64,000 nucleotides of DNA, from positions 2,790,001 through 2,854,000 of the forward strand of contig NZ_CP026514.1 of the NCBI RefSeq assembly GCF_002953935.1. The letters run 5' to 3'. This document shows positions 9,394 to 17,397 of this stretch, in pieces. The DNA comes from Arthrobacter sp. PGP41 (GTDB lineage Bacteria > Actinomycetota > Actinomycetes > Actinomycetales > Micrococcaceae). Position 1 is the stretch's first letter; each line of letters starts with the position of its first letter. The notes below the pieces were generated by a model. That model worked only from the letters and a program-made list of their open reading frames with translations, did not search any database and was not told the origin of the DNA. The position numbers were made by a program, and so were the translations under genes.

Positions 9394-9993
9394 GTGGAAG
9401 ACAGGAAGCTGCGCATTGCAGCTGTAGGAGATGAACTGCTGGCCGGACTGGGTGATCCCCGGGCACTCGGCTGGCTGGGACGCGTCCTCGCCCGCACACC
9501 CCGGGACAGCATGCTCCTGGAAAGCTATGCCCTCCCCTGCCCGCAGGAAGGCACGGAAGGCCTGGCCGCGCGGTGGCTCGAGGAAGCAGGCCGCCGGTTC
9601 AGCGACCACGCCGAAAACAGGCTGGTCATCGGACTCTCCGGGCGTGACATCGAGTTTGGGCTCTCGACCGCACGCAGCAGGCTCAACCTGGCCAACATCC
9701 TTGACTCGGCATCGCAGAACCGCATCGAGGTCTTCGTCGTGGGCCCGCCCCCCACACTGGACCCGAACCGGAACAGGCGCCTGGATGAACTGAACACGGC
9801 CTTCGCCGACGTCACCACACGGCGCAAGCACCTGTACGTTGACACCTTCTCCCCTCTCCTGAACCACGAACAGTGGCGCCAGGACCTGGCAGCCAACGGG
9901 GGAACTCCGGGGCAGGCCGGTTACGGACTGATGGCGTGGCTGGTGCTTCACCGGGGCTGGTTCCAGTGGCTCGGCATGGACATCCCGGAGTAG
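9394..9993 (+). CDS. SGNH/GDSL-like hydrolase-fold protein lacking the usual serine
   Basis: A 199-residue cytosolic protein beginning with GTG after an AAGAGGAA ribosome site. The order of blocks resembles SGNH esterases: a block-I-like VGDELLAGLGD near residue 11, a block-III-like GLSGRDIEFG near 82, VFVVGPPP near 112 and NTAFADVT further on. The position normally held by the nucleophilic serine (GDS) is glutamate (GDE), and no C-terminal DxxH is evident. So the fold is probably SGNH-like, but ordinary esterase activity is doubtful. No signal peptide. It stands alone between the kgd terminator and the DUF4097-padR operon. Function unknown. Confidence 0.6.
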   Translation: MEDRKLRIAAVGDELLAGLGDPRALGWLGRVLARTPRDSMLLESYALPCPQEGTEGLAARWLEEAGRRFSDHAENRLVIGLSGRDIEFGLSTARSRLNLANILDSASQNRIEVFVVGPPPTLDPNRNRRLDELNTAFADVTTRRKHLYVDTFSPLLNHEQWRQDLAANGGTPGQAGYGLMAWLVLHRGWFQWLGMDIPE

Positions 9994-10003
9994 GCCCGAC
10001 TCG

Positions 10004-10064
10004 CGATATATCTTGACGCTGCTTCTTTGGGCGGGTAGCTTGGAAGGGTCAACACGATATATCG
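10004..10064 (+). promoter_or_regulatory. Promoter of the DUF4097-padR operon flanked by two palindromic operators
   Basis: A -35 element TTGACG (10013-10018) and a -10 element TAGCTT (10036-10041) with a 17-base spacer. CGATATATC (10004-10012) touches the upstream edge of the -35. A perfect palindrome CGATATATCG (10055-10064) lies in the leader just before the ribosome site GGGAGG. Two copies of the same element bracketing the promoter of an operon that ends in a padR gene suggest autorepression by that PadR protein. Confidence 0.7.
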
Positions 10065-10080
10065 CCTTTGGGAGGACCCC

Positions 10081-10908
10081 GTGCCTGATCAAGAATGGAC
10101 TGTCACAAGCCCGCAGACCATCGACGTCGACGGCGTGGCGTCCCTGAAGCTGGGTATGGTCCAGGGCCGCTTCGACGTGGTTACGCACGAGGAGCCAGTT
10201 GCCCGGATCGAGATTGCGGACGTCCAGGGAGACCCGGTGGCGGTCTCCCTGAGCGATGGCCGGCTGGAGGTCCGCCACCAGTTGCACGGCCCCCAAGGCT
10301 GGTTCAAGAACCTGATGGGGACGGTCAGCCACAACAGCGAAAATTCAGCCATCATCAGCATCGCCGTTCCTGCCCACGTCCGCGTGGAGGCGGGAACAGT
10401 CAGCGGTGACGGGCTGGTGTCCGGCATCAAAGGGCAGACCCGCCTGAACACGGTTTCCGGCTCAGTCATGGCGGACGGTACCGAGGGCGAACTGCACATC
10501 AACACCATCAGCGGAGAAGTCTCCGCCCGGAACCACACCGGTGTCCTCACCGCCAAGAGCGTCTCCGGCGAAGTGACCGCGTCCGGGCGCCTCAGCAATA
10601 TCCGCGCCAACACCGTCAGCGGAGACATGAGCTTTGATCTCCTGGGCTTTACGCACGATTTCGGGGCCAACTCGGTGTCCGGCGACCTCACCATCCGCCT
10701 GCCCCATGACGTCGGCGTGGACATCGTGGCCAAGTCTGCCAGCGGTGCGGTGGTGATCGGAGACCAGCGGTACGCAGTGGTCGGCGGCAAGGTGGAAACC
10801 ATTGCGGGGCCGGACGGACAGCTCATGCTGGTGCGGACAAACACGGTGTCAGGCAAGACCTCCATTTTCCACGGCCCGGCGGCGGAAAATGCAGAAGCTG
10901 GCTCCTAA
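10081..10908 (+). CDS. DUF4097-family beta-strand repeat protein
   Basis: A 275-residue protein made of short repeats around [NK]x[VI]SG: NTVSGSVMA, NTISGEVSA, KSVSGEVTA, NTVSGDMSF, NSVSGDLTI, KSASGAVVI, NTVSGKTSI. This periodicity is typical of DUF4097, predicted to form a right-handed beta-solenoid. It has no signal peptide or membrane anchor, so it is probably cytosolic or membrane-associated. It starts with GTG after GGGAGG and its TAA overlaps the padR ATG (TAATG), so the two are coupled. DUF4097-PadR pairs recur in Gram-positive bacteria and some respond to envelope stress. The biochemical role is unknown. Confidence 0.8.
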   Translation: MPDQEWTVTSPQTIDVDGVASLKLGMVQGRFDVVTHEEPVARIEIADVQGDPVAVSLSDGRLEVRHQLHGPQGWFKNLMGTVSHNSENSAIISIAVPAHVRVEAGTVSGDGLVSGIKGQTRLNTVSGSVMADGTEGELHINTISGEVSARNHTGVLTAKSVSGEVTASGRLSNIRANTVSGDMSFDLLGFTHDFGANSVSGDLTIRLPHDVGVDIVAKSASGAVVIGDQRYAVVGGKVETIAGPDGQLMLVRTNTVSGKTSIFHGPAAENAEAGS

Positions 10909-11519
10909 TGGCCCCGGTATTCGCCCACGGCGCGCTTCGCCTTTACTTGCTGGCACTGCTTGAGTCAGGTCCCAAACACGGCTACGAGCTCATCAAGGAA
11001 CTCAAGGAGCGGTTTGGCGGCACCTACTCCCCCAGCGCCGGAACCATCTACCCGCGGCTGGGGAAACTTGAGGAGGAAGGGCTGGTAGCCACACAATCCG
11101 CCGGGCGCCGGACCAACTACCACATCACAGCATCCGGGCTGGCTGAGCTGAACCGGCGCCGCGACGAACTGGCAGGGGTTGAGAGCGAAATCTCGGCCTC
11201 CGTCCGGCGCCTGGCCGACAACCTCCGCGAGGACATCCGCAGCAACATGCGGGGCCTGCGCGCCGATCTTGCGGCCACGGCGGAGGCGGCGCGGGCCACC
11301 GCCCTGTCGACGGATTTCAGGGTCCCCGGCCGGTTGCCTCCGGAAAGCCAGCGCTCCCTGAAGGAAGCGGAAATGATGCTCCAGCGGTTCCGGGACGATC
11401 TCAGGGCGGAGCTGCGGCTGCACGCAGGCAGGCAGCCGCTCAGCCCCCTGGCACTGGAAACAGTCAGGACGGTCCTGGAACAGGCCGGCATCTCGATCCG
11501 CAACTCGCTCAAGCCCTAG
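10908..11519 (+). CDS. PadR-family transcriptional regulator
   Basis: DNA-binding repressor of 203 residues. The N-terminal winged helix (about 1-85) carries the PadR hallmarks LYLLALLESGPKHGYELIKEL, then GTIYPRLGKLEEEGLV, then GRRTNYHIT. A long helical C-terminal half (about 90-200) should mediate dimerisation and is longer than in minimal PadR-s1 proteins. It is translated from an ATG overlapping the DUF4097 stop. It is the likely ligand of the two CGATATATC sites at the operon promoter. The inducer is unknown. Confidence 0.88.
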   Translation: MAPVFAHGALRLYLLALLESGPKHGYELIKELKERFGGTYSPSAGTIYPRLGKLEEEGLVATQSAGRRTNYHITASGLAELNRRRDELAGVESEISASVRRLADNLREDIRSNMRGLRADLAATAEAARATALSTDFRVPGRLPPESQRSLKEAEMMLQRFRDDLRAELRLHAGRQPLSPLALETVRTVLEQAGISIRNSLKP

Positions 11520-11645
11520 GCCTGCATTCCTTCACAGCTGACAAGGCGCAGGTCACGCTGCTGTTCCTGGTTCGCGGGCAGCTACTTGATGTGCGAGACT
11601 TGAGGGCAGCTCTTTTGAGTACCAACAGTAAGAAGGAGGCCAGCT

Positions 11646-11720
11646 ATGAGCAAGCGTGCACGCAAGCGTCGTGACCGTAAGCGTGGCGGCGCGAACCACG
11701 GGAAGCGCCCCAACACCTAG
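11646..11720 (+). CDS. Ribosomal protein bL37 (24 residues)
   Basis: Very small, strongly basic protein starting MSKRARKRRDRK and ending NHGKRPNT. It matches the bL37 subunit described in mycobacterial 50S ribosomes, which has the same length and the same RDRK and NHGKRPN blocks. A perfect ribosome binding site, AAGGAGG (11633-11639), lies six bases before the ATG, and a strong terminator follows. It is a monocistronic gene between padR and rsrA, easily missed because of its size. Confidence 0.88.
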   Translation: MSKRARKRRDRKRGGANHGKRPNT

Positions 11721-11750
11721 GCAAATGCCAGGGACTACGGTTCAAGCGAA

Positions 11751-11791
11751 GGACCCCGGAAGCCACACGGCTTCCGGGGTCCTTTGCTGTT
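11751..11791 (+). terminator. Terminator of the bL37 gene
   Basis: Perfect 14-bp stem GGACCCCGGAAGCC / GGCTTCCGGGGTCC with loop ACAC (11751-11764 with 11769-11782), followed by TTTGCTGTT. It lies between convergent genes and may also stop the rsrA transcript coming from the right. Confidence 0.88.
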
Positions 11792-11818
11792 CAGCGGCGG
11801 CTGTGCGGGCCTGCCGCC

Positions 11819-12079
11819 CTACGCGTCTACCGGCCGGATTGTATGGATCCGGTCAAGAATGGCGTTCTTCAGGTTTTCCGGAGCAGCCTCGGTGCAGGAG
11901 CGCTTCACCATGTTGCGGATCACGCATTCGAGGTCGTACTGCTCCGTGCATTCCGGGCAGTCATCAAGGTGGTTCTTGATGTCAGTGATGTCCTCGCGGG
12001 TCAAAGCACCGTCGAGGTACTCGTAAATCCGTTGCATCCGGGTGTCATCGCAATCGCCCAATCCCTGGCAGTCGCTCAT
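11819..12079 (-). CDS. rsrA: Zinc-binding anti-sigma factor RsrA-like
   Basis: 86-residue redox-sensing anti-sigma factor. It contains the ZAS signature HLDDCPEC (HxxxCxxC, about residues 37-44) plus further cysteines (CQGLGDC near the N-terminus and SC near residue 62). In Streptomyces and mycobacteria the reduced zinc form holds SigR/SigH, and disulfide stress releases it to induce thioredoxin and mycothiol genes. Its start overlaps the sigma factor stop by four bases (ATGA), the usual coupled sigma-anti-sigma arrangement. Confidence 0.92.
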   Translation of the reverse strand: MSDCQGLGDCDDTRMQRIYEYLDGALTREDITDIKNHLDDCPECTEQYDLECVIRNMVKRSCTEAAPENLKNAILDRIHTIRPVDA

Positions 12080-12849
12080 TTCCTGCTCTCCTGTTGTGTG
12101 CTTCCTGCCGCGTCCTGTGATTCGGCGGCTGTCTTGAATCCGCGCTCTGCGGCGTACTCCCCCAGCATGTCCCGCAACATTCTCCGGCCGCGGTGGAGCC
12201 GGGACATCACTGTGCCGATGGGCGTGTTCATGATGTCTGAAATTTCCTTGTAGGCGAACCCTTCGACATCGGCGAAGTAGACCGCGAGGCGGAATTCCTC
12301 GGGAATGTCCTGGAGCGCCCTCTTTACATCGGAATCCGGAAGGTGGTCCAGCGCTTCGGCCTCGGCTGACCGGAGCCCGCTGGAGGTGTGGGACTCAGCC
12401 CTCGCCAGCTGCCAGTCCTCGATGGTGTCCGAGTTGGACTGGAGCGGTTCCCGCTGCCGTTTGCGGTACAAATTGATGTACGTGTTGGTCAGGATGCGGT
12501 AGAGCCAGGCCTTGAGGTTGGTTCCGGGCTTGTACTGGTGGAACGCGGAGAAAGCCTTGGTGTAGGCCTCCTGGACGAGGTCCTCGGCGTCGGACGGGTT
12601 CCGGGCCATGCGCATCGCCGCCGAATAGAGCTGATCGACATACTGCATCGCATCGCGCTCGAACCTCAGCCTGCGTTCTTCCGCAGATTCAGTGGAAACG
12701 TCCACCAGGGCCCCGTCCGTGTCCGGGGCAGGCCCGTCCACCGGGACAACTGCGGAATCCGCAGCCTCTGTTCCGGCGGCTACGCTGCTCTTCGCTTCGT
12801 TAGGGGAAGCTTCGTACATGGCCGAGACGGCCGGATCCAAGGTGCTCAT
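12076..12849 (-). CDS. sigH: ECF sigma factor SigR/SigH (thiol-oxidative stress)
   Basis: ECF sigma factor of 257 residues from the ATG at 12849 ([15 protein letters not shown]), which has TTGAGGG just upstream. Region 2 (about 85-150) includes [20 protein letters not shown], then [11 protein letters not shown] and [19 protein letters not shown]. Region 4 (about 190-240) includes [20 protein letters not shown] and [14 protein letters not shown]. Overlap with rsrA identifies it as the SigR/SigH ortholog. The acidic N-terminal extension of about 75 residues before region 2 is long for an ECF factor. The reading frame continues in frame about 40 codons further upstream (to 12969), so a longer form is possible. 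Confidence 0.9.
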   Translation of the reverse strand: MSTLDPAVSAMYEASPNEAKSSVAAGTEAADSAVVPVDGPAPDTDGALVDVSTESAEERRLRFERDAMQYVDQLYSAAMRMARNPSDAEDLVQEAYTKAFSAFHQYKPGTNLKAWLYRILTNTYINLYRKRQREPLQSNSDTIEDWQLARAESHTSSGLRSAEAEALDHLPDSDVKRALQDIPEEFRLAVYFADVEGFAYKEISDIMNTPIGTVMSRLHRGRRMLRDMLGEYAAERGFKTAAESQDAAGSTQQESRK

Positions 12850-13185
12850 TGCCCTCAAGTCTACTGTCAGGCTCCGCGCACGCCGCGGGCCGTACCCTGG
12901 TGGTTCGGACTTAAACGAGTCCAGTGCCACCGGGCCTGCTGCTTCAATTCCGTCCAACACGCGCGCCAAGGGCCCAACTCCGCTCTGCTTGTCCGGCCGG
13001 GGACCTGCCTCTGGCGATCCGTGCCGGCCATCTGTTGCATGGTTTCACCCATGATTTACCTGCGGACCGGTGTTCCCGGATCCGACATCCATAACCTCCT
13101 GCGCTCGGCAAATATTCCCCAAAAGTGCAAGACTAGGACGGACTCCGCCGCATTCGACGCGGTTCGTCCACCCGGGAGGAAATCC

Positions 13186-13734
13186 ATGTCCTTTGTCCGC
13201 ACGCTCGCCCGCCCCATGCTGGCCTCCAGCTTTGTCCTTGCTGGAATGGATAAGCTCAAGAACGCTGACGACACCGCCCAGCAGCTCTCGCCGCTGCTCC
13301 GCAAGGCAGCCGCCTCGCTACCCTTCAAGACGGACGAGAAGACCCTCGCCCGCGTCATCGGCGGAACCCAGGTTGGTGCCGGCGTGCTGTTCGGGCTGGG
13401 CAAGTTCTCCAGGCTTTCGGCCACTGTGCTCACCGTGATTTCCCTGCTCAACACGTTCGTCGAATGGCGCAGCGCAGACATCAGCAGCAAGGAAGGCCGG
13501 GACACCCGGCGTAACCAGCTGCTCAAGAACCTGTCGCTGAGCGGAGGCGCCCTGCTGGCGTCCGTGGATACAGCCGGCAAGCCGGGCCTTGCCTGGCGGG
13601 CAGAGCACCTGGCCGCGGATGCACGCAAAGGCGCCTCGCACCTCGCCGCGGATGCCAGGAAGACCACCAACAAGAAACTCCACAAAGCGGACAAAGCCGT
13701 GCGCCGCGCGGTGGAGCAGGCCACGGGGGCATAA
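13186..13734 (+). CDS. DoxX-family membrane protein
   Basis: 182-residue integral membrane protein starting MSFVRTLARPMLASSFVLAG after GGGAGGA. It shows the DoxX features: an N-terminal hydrophobic helix followed by GMDKLKNADD, then GGTQVGAGVLFGLGKFSRLSATVLTVIS and a last hydrophobic segment LSGGALLASVDT. The C-terminus (about 140-182) is a lysine/alanine-rich tail with two related stretches (AEHLAADARKG and ASHLAADARKT), a small internal repeat. The DoxX family includes quinone/thiosulfate-linked and thiol-redox proteins. Adjacency to sigH (divergent) is compatible with a redox role, but function is not established. It ends six bases before aroA. Confidence 0.75.
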   Translation: MSFVRTLARPMLASSFVLAGMDKLKNADDTAQQLSPLLRKAAASLPFKTDEKTLARVIGGTQVGAGVLFGLGKFSRLSATVLTVISLLNTFVEWRSADISSKEGRDTRRNQLLKNLSLSGGALLASVDTAGKPGLAWRAEHLAADARKGASHLAADARKTTNKKLHKADKAVRRAVEQATGA

Positions 13735-13740
13735 CAACGA

Positions 13741-15129
13741 ATGACCGCAGCAGCCGCCGTCCGGGATGATTCCGGCACGCCTGTCCCACACTGGCCCGCA
13801 CCCTTCGCGTCCCGGCCCGTCAATGCCACCGTGACGGTGCCCGGTTCCAAGTCTCTAACCAACAGGTACCTGGTCCTTGCCGCCCTGGCTGACGGACCGT
13901 CCCGCCTGCGCGCGCCCCTGCACTCCAGGGACTCCGCGCTCATGATCGAAGCACTACGCCAGCTGGGGGCCACCATTACGGAGGTGCCCGGGGACGGAGC
14001 CTTCGGACCCGACCTGGAAGTTGTTCCGCTGAACCCGGACGCCGCCCCGTCCCTGGCCAGGATTGACTGCGGCCTCGCCGGCACTGTCATGCGGTTCGTC
14101 CCGCCCCTCGCGGCACTGCGCAGGGGTGCCAGCGAGTTCGACGGCGACCCCCACGCCCGCAAGCGGCCGATGGGAACCATCATCGAAGGACTCAAGTCGC
14201 TGGGAGTCGCAGTGTCCTCGACGGAGGGCGGCACGCCGTCGTCATTGCCGTTTGTGGTGGATGGCACCGGTGAGGTCCGCGGCGGCCACCTCGTTATCGA
14301 CGCCAGCGCCTCCTCCCAGTTCGTTTCGGCGCTGCTCCTGGTGGGGGCACGGTTCACCGAGGGCCTGCACCTGGAACACGTGGGCAAACCGGTGCCCAGC
14401 CTCGACCACATCAACATGACCGTGGCCGTCCTGCGTGGAGCCGGTGTAGCCGTGGACGACTCGCGTCCCAACCACTGGGTTGTCAGCCCGGGACCCATCC
14501 GGGCATTTGACCAGAGGATCGAGCAGGACCTGTCAAACGCCGGGCCGTTCCTCGCCGCGGCCTTGGCCTCGCGCGGCACCGTGCGGATCCCCAACTGGCC
14601 CGAAGAGACGCAGCAGGTAGGTGATCTCTGGCGGAGCATCCTCACCCGGATGGGCGCCGAGGTCACCTTGCACGACGGCGTCCTGACAGTGACGGGCGGA
14701 CCGGCCATCAAAGGCGCGGACTTCGCCGACACCAGCGAGCTGGCCCCCACCGTCGCCGCCCTGTGTGCACTGGCGGACGGGCCCTCGCGGCTGAGCGGCA
14801 TTGCCCACCTGCGGGGACATGAAACGGACCGGCTTGCCGCTCTGGTGGCTGAAATCAACCGGCTCGGCGGTGACGCCGAGGAAACCAGCGACGGCCTGGT
14901 GATCCGGCCTGCCAGGCTGCACGCCGGCGTCGTCCACAGCTACGCGGACCACCGCATGGCTACCGCCGGAGCCATCCTCGGCCTGGCCGTGGAGGGCGTC
15001 GAGGTGGAGGACATCGCCACCACCGCCAAGACCATGCCGGATTTCCCCCGGTTGTGGGCGGACATGCTTGCGCAGGACGGCACCCCCGAGGCGGGGGCGG
15101 AAGGTTCCAGCGGTGGCGCGGAGCACTGA
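13741..15129 (+). CDS. aroA: 3-phosphoshikimate 1-carboxyvinyltransferase (EPSP synthase)
   Basis: Catalyses transfer of enolpyruvate from PEP to shikimate-3-phosphate, the sixth step of the shikimate pathway. The 462-residue protein has PGSKSLTNRYLVLAAL (substrate site, about residue 36), LAGTVMRFVPPLAAL (about 111), RPMGTIIEGLKSLG (about 141), the C-terminal LRGHETDRLAAL (about 360) and YADHRMATA (about 402). The extra N-terminal 25 residues are normal in Micrococcales. The ATG is only six bases after the doxX stop, and the end overlaps rsgA by 17 bases. Confidence 0.95.
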   Translation: MTAAAAVRDDSGTPVPHWPAPFASRPVNATVTVPGSKSLTNRYLVLAALADGPSRLRAPLHSRDSALMIEALRQLGATITEVPGDGAFGPDLEVVPLNPDAAPSLARIDCGLAGTVMRFVPPLAALRRGASEFDGDPHARKRPMGTIIEGLKSLGVAVSSTEGGTPSSLPFVVDGTGEVRGGHLVIDASASSQFVSALLLVGARFTEGLHLEHVGKPVPSLDHINMTVAVLRGAGVAVDDSRPNHWVVSPGPIRAFDQRIEQDLSNAGPFLAAALASRGTVRIPNWPEETQQVGDLWRSILTRMGAEVTLHDGVLTVTGGPAIKGADFADTSELAPTVAALCALADGPSRLSGIAHLRGHETDRLAALVAEINRLGGDAEETSDGLVIRPARLHAGVVHSYADHRMATAGAILGLAVEGVEVEDIATTAKTMPDFPRLWADMLAQDGTPEAGAEGSSGGAEH

Positions 15130-16228
15130 CTCCTGGGACGAATCCGATGTCCGGATCCGGCCCAGCAAGAAGGGCTCCAGGCCCCGCACCAAGGACAGGC
15201 CCAGCCACGACGACGCCGTCACCGGCCGGATCATCACGGTTGACCGTGGCCGTTACACAGCCGTGGTGGGTGAGGACTCGGGCAACGAGCGTGTGGTTAT
15301 TGCCGCCAGGGCAAGGGAACTGCGAAGGAACCCGGTGGTCGCGGGCGATTTTGTATCACTCGTGGGTGATGTCTCCGGCGAGCCGGACACTTTGGCACGG
15401 CTGGTGAAAATCCAAAACCGCAAGACGCTCCTGCGGCGCAGCGCTGACGATACGGATCCGGTGGAACGTGCCGTGGTGGCCAATGCTGACCAGCTTGTCA
15501 TTGTGGTGGCGGCTGCCAACCCCGAGCCGCGGACGGGCTTCATCGACCGCGCCCTGGTGGCCGCCTACGACGCCGGTATCGAGCCGATCCTGCTGGTCAC
15601 CAAGGCGGACATCAAGGATCCCGCGGAGCTGCTGGCCAACTACACCCACCTGGACTTCCCGGTGATCATCAGCCGGACTGCGGATGCGCAGGCCTCGGGC
15701 GTGGACGCCCGTTCCGACGACGGCCTGTCCGCCCGCCTGGACAGGACCGCCGTCGCGGAGCTCCGGACCTACCTCGACGGGAAAGTAACAGTCATGCTGG
15801 GGCATTCCGGCGTAGGCAAGTCAACGATGGTGAATGCGCTGACCGGAGCCGAACGGGCCACCGGCGGGGTGAACGCCGTAACCGGCCGGGGAAGGCATAC
15901 ATCGTCGTCCGCCCTCGCCCTGCGCCTCGCGGACGCGCCTTCGGGCAGCTGGATCATCGACACCCCCGGCATCCGCTCCTTCGGCCTGGCCCACGTGGAC
16001 CCGGACCGGATCCTGCGTTCGTTCCCGGACCTCTCCCCCGGCACGGATGACTGCGAGCGCGGCTGCAAGCACACAGCCATCGCAGTGGACTGCGGGCTGG
16101 ATGCATGGGTAGCGGGGGGCCATGCCGGGCCCACCGGTGCAGCAAGGCTGGCCTCCCTGCGGCGGCTGCTGGGGACGGACCCACGAATGGAAGCCCAGGA
16201 GGCCAAGGAGCTGGGCAGCGTCAACTGA
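15113..16228 (+). CDS. rsgA: Ribosome small subunit-dependent GTPase RsgA
   Basis: Assembly GTPase acting late in 30S maturation. Starting from GTG 15113 (VARSTDSWDESD), which overlaps the aroA end, it has 371 residues. It is circularly permuted as expected: an OB-fold (about 35-105), then G4 VTKAD (about 162), G1 GHSGVGKST (about 229) and G3 DTPGIRSFG (about 283). The C-terminal zinc motif is DDCERGCKH followed by DCGL. A longer in-frame start exists at 15068, but it would be read entirely within aroA and add an arginine/proline stretch not typical of the family. Confidence 0.93.
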   Translation: MARSTDSWDESDVRIRPSKKGSRPRTKDRPSHDDAVTGRIITVDRGRYTAVVGEDSGNERVVIAARARELRRNPVVAGDFVSLVGDVSGEPDTLARLVKIQNRKTLLRRSADDTDPVERAVVANADQLVIVVAAANPEPRTGFIDRALVAAYDAGIEPILLVTKADIKDPAELLANYTHLDFPVIISRTADAQASGVDARSDDGLSARLDRTAVAELRTYLDGKVTVMLGHSGVGKSTMVNALTGAERATGGVNAVTGRGRHTSSSALALRLADAPSGSWIIDTPGIRSFGLAHVDPDRILRSFPDLSPGTDDCERGCKHTAIAVDCGLDAWVAGGHAGPTGAARLASLRRLLGTDPRMEAQEAKELGSVN

Positions 16229-16264
16229 CAGGGCCGGGTTCCCGGCAGAACGGCGCGCAGACGG

Positions 16265-16276
16265 TAGTTTGGAACC
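16265..16276 (+). promoter_or_regulatory. -10 element for a leaderless hisN transcript
   Basis: TAGTTT (16265-16270) fits TANNNT and stands six bases before the hisN ATG with no Shine-Dalgarno sequence between, which implies a transcript starting at or next to the start codon. No good -35 is visible. Confidence 0.5.
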
Positions 16277-17089
16277 ATGATCCAACCCGCTTCGAGCTAC
16301 AACGATGACCTGCGCCTGGCCCACGTCCTGGCCGACTCTGTGGACGACCAGACAATGAGCCGCTTCAAGGCGCTGGACCTCCACATCGAGACCAAGCCGG
16401 ACCTGACGCCGGTCACCGATGCGGACAAGGCGGCCGAGGAAGCCATCCGCGGCCAGCTCTCCCGCTCCCGTCCGCGCGATGCCGTACTCGGCGAGGAGTT
16501 CGGCAGCACCGGCCATGGCGCGCGGCGGTGGATCATCGATCCCATCGACGGCACCAAGAATTTTGTCCGCGGCGTTCCGGTCTGGGCCACCCTGATCGCC
16601 CTCGTGGACGAAGGCGAGCCGGTGGTGGGCGTAGTGAGTGCCCCCGCACTGGGCAAGCGCTGGTGGGCGGCCAAGGGCATGGGCGCCTATATGGGACGTT
16701 CCCTGGCAGCCGCAACCCGGCTCCGGGTATCCAACGTCTCCAGACTGTCCGACGCTTCCCTTTCGTACTCGAGCCTTGGCGGCTGGAAGGAGCGCGGGAA
16801 CCTCAACGAATTCCTGGGCCTCACGGAGGACGTGTGGCGTACCAGGGCGTTCGGGGACTTCTGGTCGTACTGCATGGTGGCGGAGGGCTCGGTGGATATC
16901 GCCTGCGAGCCCGAACTCAACCTCTACGACATGGCCGCCCTGGTGCCCATCGTGGTTGAAGCGGGCGGCCGATTCACATCGCTGGAAGGCGAGGACGGCC
17001 CGTTCGGCGGCAACGCACTGGCCACGAATTCCATCCTGCACTCGGAGGTGCTGCGCCGGTTGAACCCGGACCTGGACGACCTCCTCTGA
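16277..17089 (+). CDS. hisN: Histidinol-phosphatase, inositol monophosphatase family
   Basis: 270-residue Mg2+-dependent phosphatase of the IMPase fold. Metal site 1 is GEEFG (about residue 73) and the core motif is WIIDPIDGTKNFVRGVPVWA (about 85-104). The second motif NLYDMAALVPIVVEAGG (about 215) supplies the last metal-ligand aspartate. The variant DGTKNFVRGVPVWATLIAL is what I know from corynebacterial/mycobacterial HisN histidinol-phosphatases, and this rather than inositol-phosphate hydrolysis is the best call. It follows rsgA by 48 bases but appears to have its own leaderless promoter. A hairpin terminator follows. Confidence 0.82.
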   Translation: MIQPASSYNDDLRLAHVLADSVDDQTMSRFKALDLHIETKPDLTPVTDADKAAEEAIRGQLSRSRPRDAVLGEEFGSTGHGARRWIIDPIDGTKNFVRGVPVWATLIALVDEGEPVVGVVSAPALGKRWWAAKGMGAYMGRSLAAATRLRVSNVSRLSDASLSYSSLGGWKERGNLNEFLGLTEDVWRTRAFGDFWSYCMVAEGSVDIACEPELNLYDMAALVPIVVEAGGRFTSLEGEDGPFGGNALATNSILHSEVLRRLNPDLDDLL

Positions 17090-17110
17090 CCCTCCTCTTC
17101 CGAACAATCA

Positions 17111-17149
17111 ACGGCGGGCACCTCCGAAAGGAGGCGTCCGCCGTCGTTA
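17111..17149 (+). terminator. Terminator of hisN
   Basis: Hairpin with outer stem ACGGCGG/CCGCCGT, a short mismatch, inner CCTCC/GGAGG and a GAAA tetraloop (17111-17143), then CGTTAT. It lies 21 bases past the hisN stop. Confidence 0.65.
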
Positions 17150-17248
17150 TCTTCGGCTAATGCAGCCCTTTTCAAGTGCACGTAACAAAGCCCTTAACAT
17201 TCCGGCGGGCTTTTAGCCTGCACAGGCTATGTTCTACGCTCTTAAGCA

Positions 17249-17361
17249 GGTCACGAGTGCCAGCGCTAAACCCCGGTTTGCTGGCCGGCAACCCTCCATT
17301 CGCGGTGGGGTGCCCCGGGTGACGACCAGGCCGGTCCGGAACGGATGCGGCAAGCGCGGAT
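17249..17361 (+). ncRNA. SAM-IV riboswitch
   Basis: The leader begins GGTCACGAGTGCCAGCG, continues CCCCGGTTTGCTGGCCGGCA, ACCCTCC, GCGGTGGGGTGCCCCGGGTG and ACGACC, and ends GCGGCAAGCGCGGA. These are the conserved blocks of the actinobacterial SAM-IV class: P1 GGTC.../...GACC, the kink-turn-free core and the 3' pseudoknot hairpin with GCAAGCGC. It ends about 37 bases before the GTG of a class V aminotransferase, so S-adenosylmethionine would be expected to turn that gene off, probably by masking the ribosome site. Confidence 0.92.
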
Positions 17362-17397
17362 TCCCCCAGCGGAGTCCTGTTTCAAAGTGAGGTCTCT

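Noticed and set aside
12941..12951. GGAAT on the minus strand as a full SigR autoregulatory promoter
   Set aside because: No GTT at the required 18-19 base spacing; only a half match.
13056..14858. 600-codon minus-strand open frame opposite the doxX and aroA genes
   Set aside because: Composition (Ser/Arg/Thr-rich) is typical of antisense to GC-rich coding DNA, and aroA is certain.
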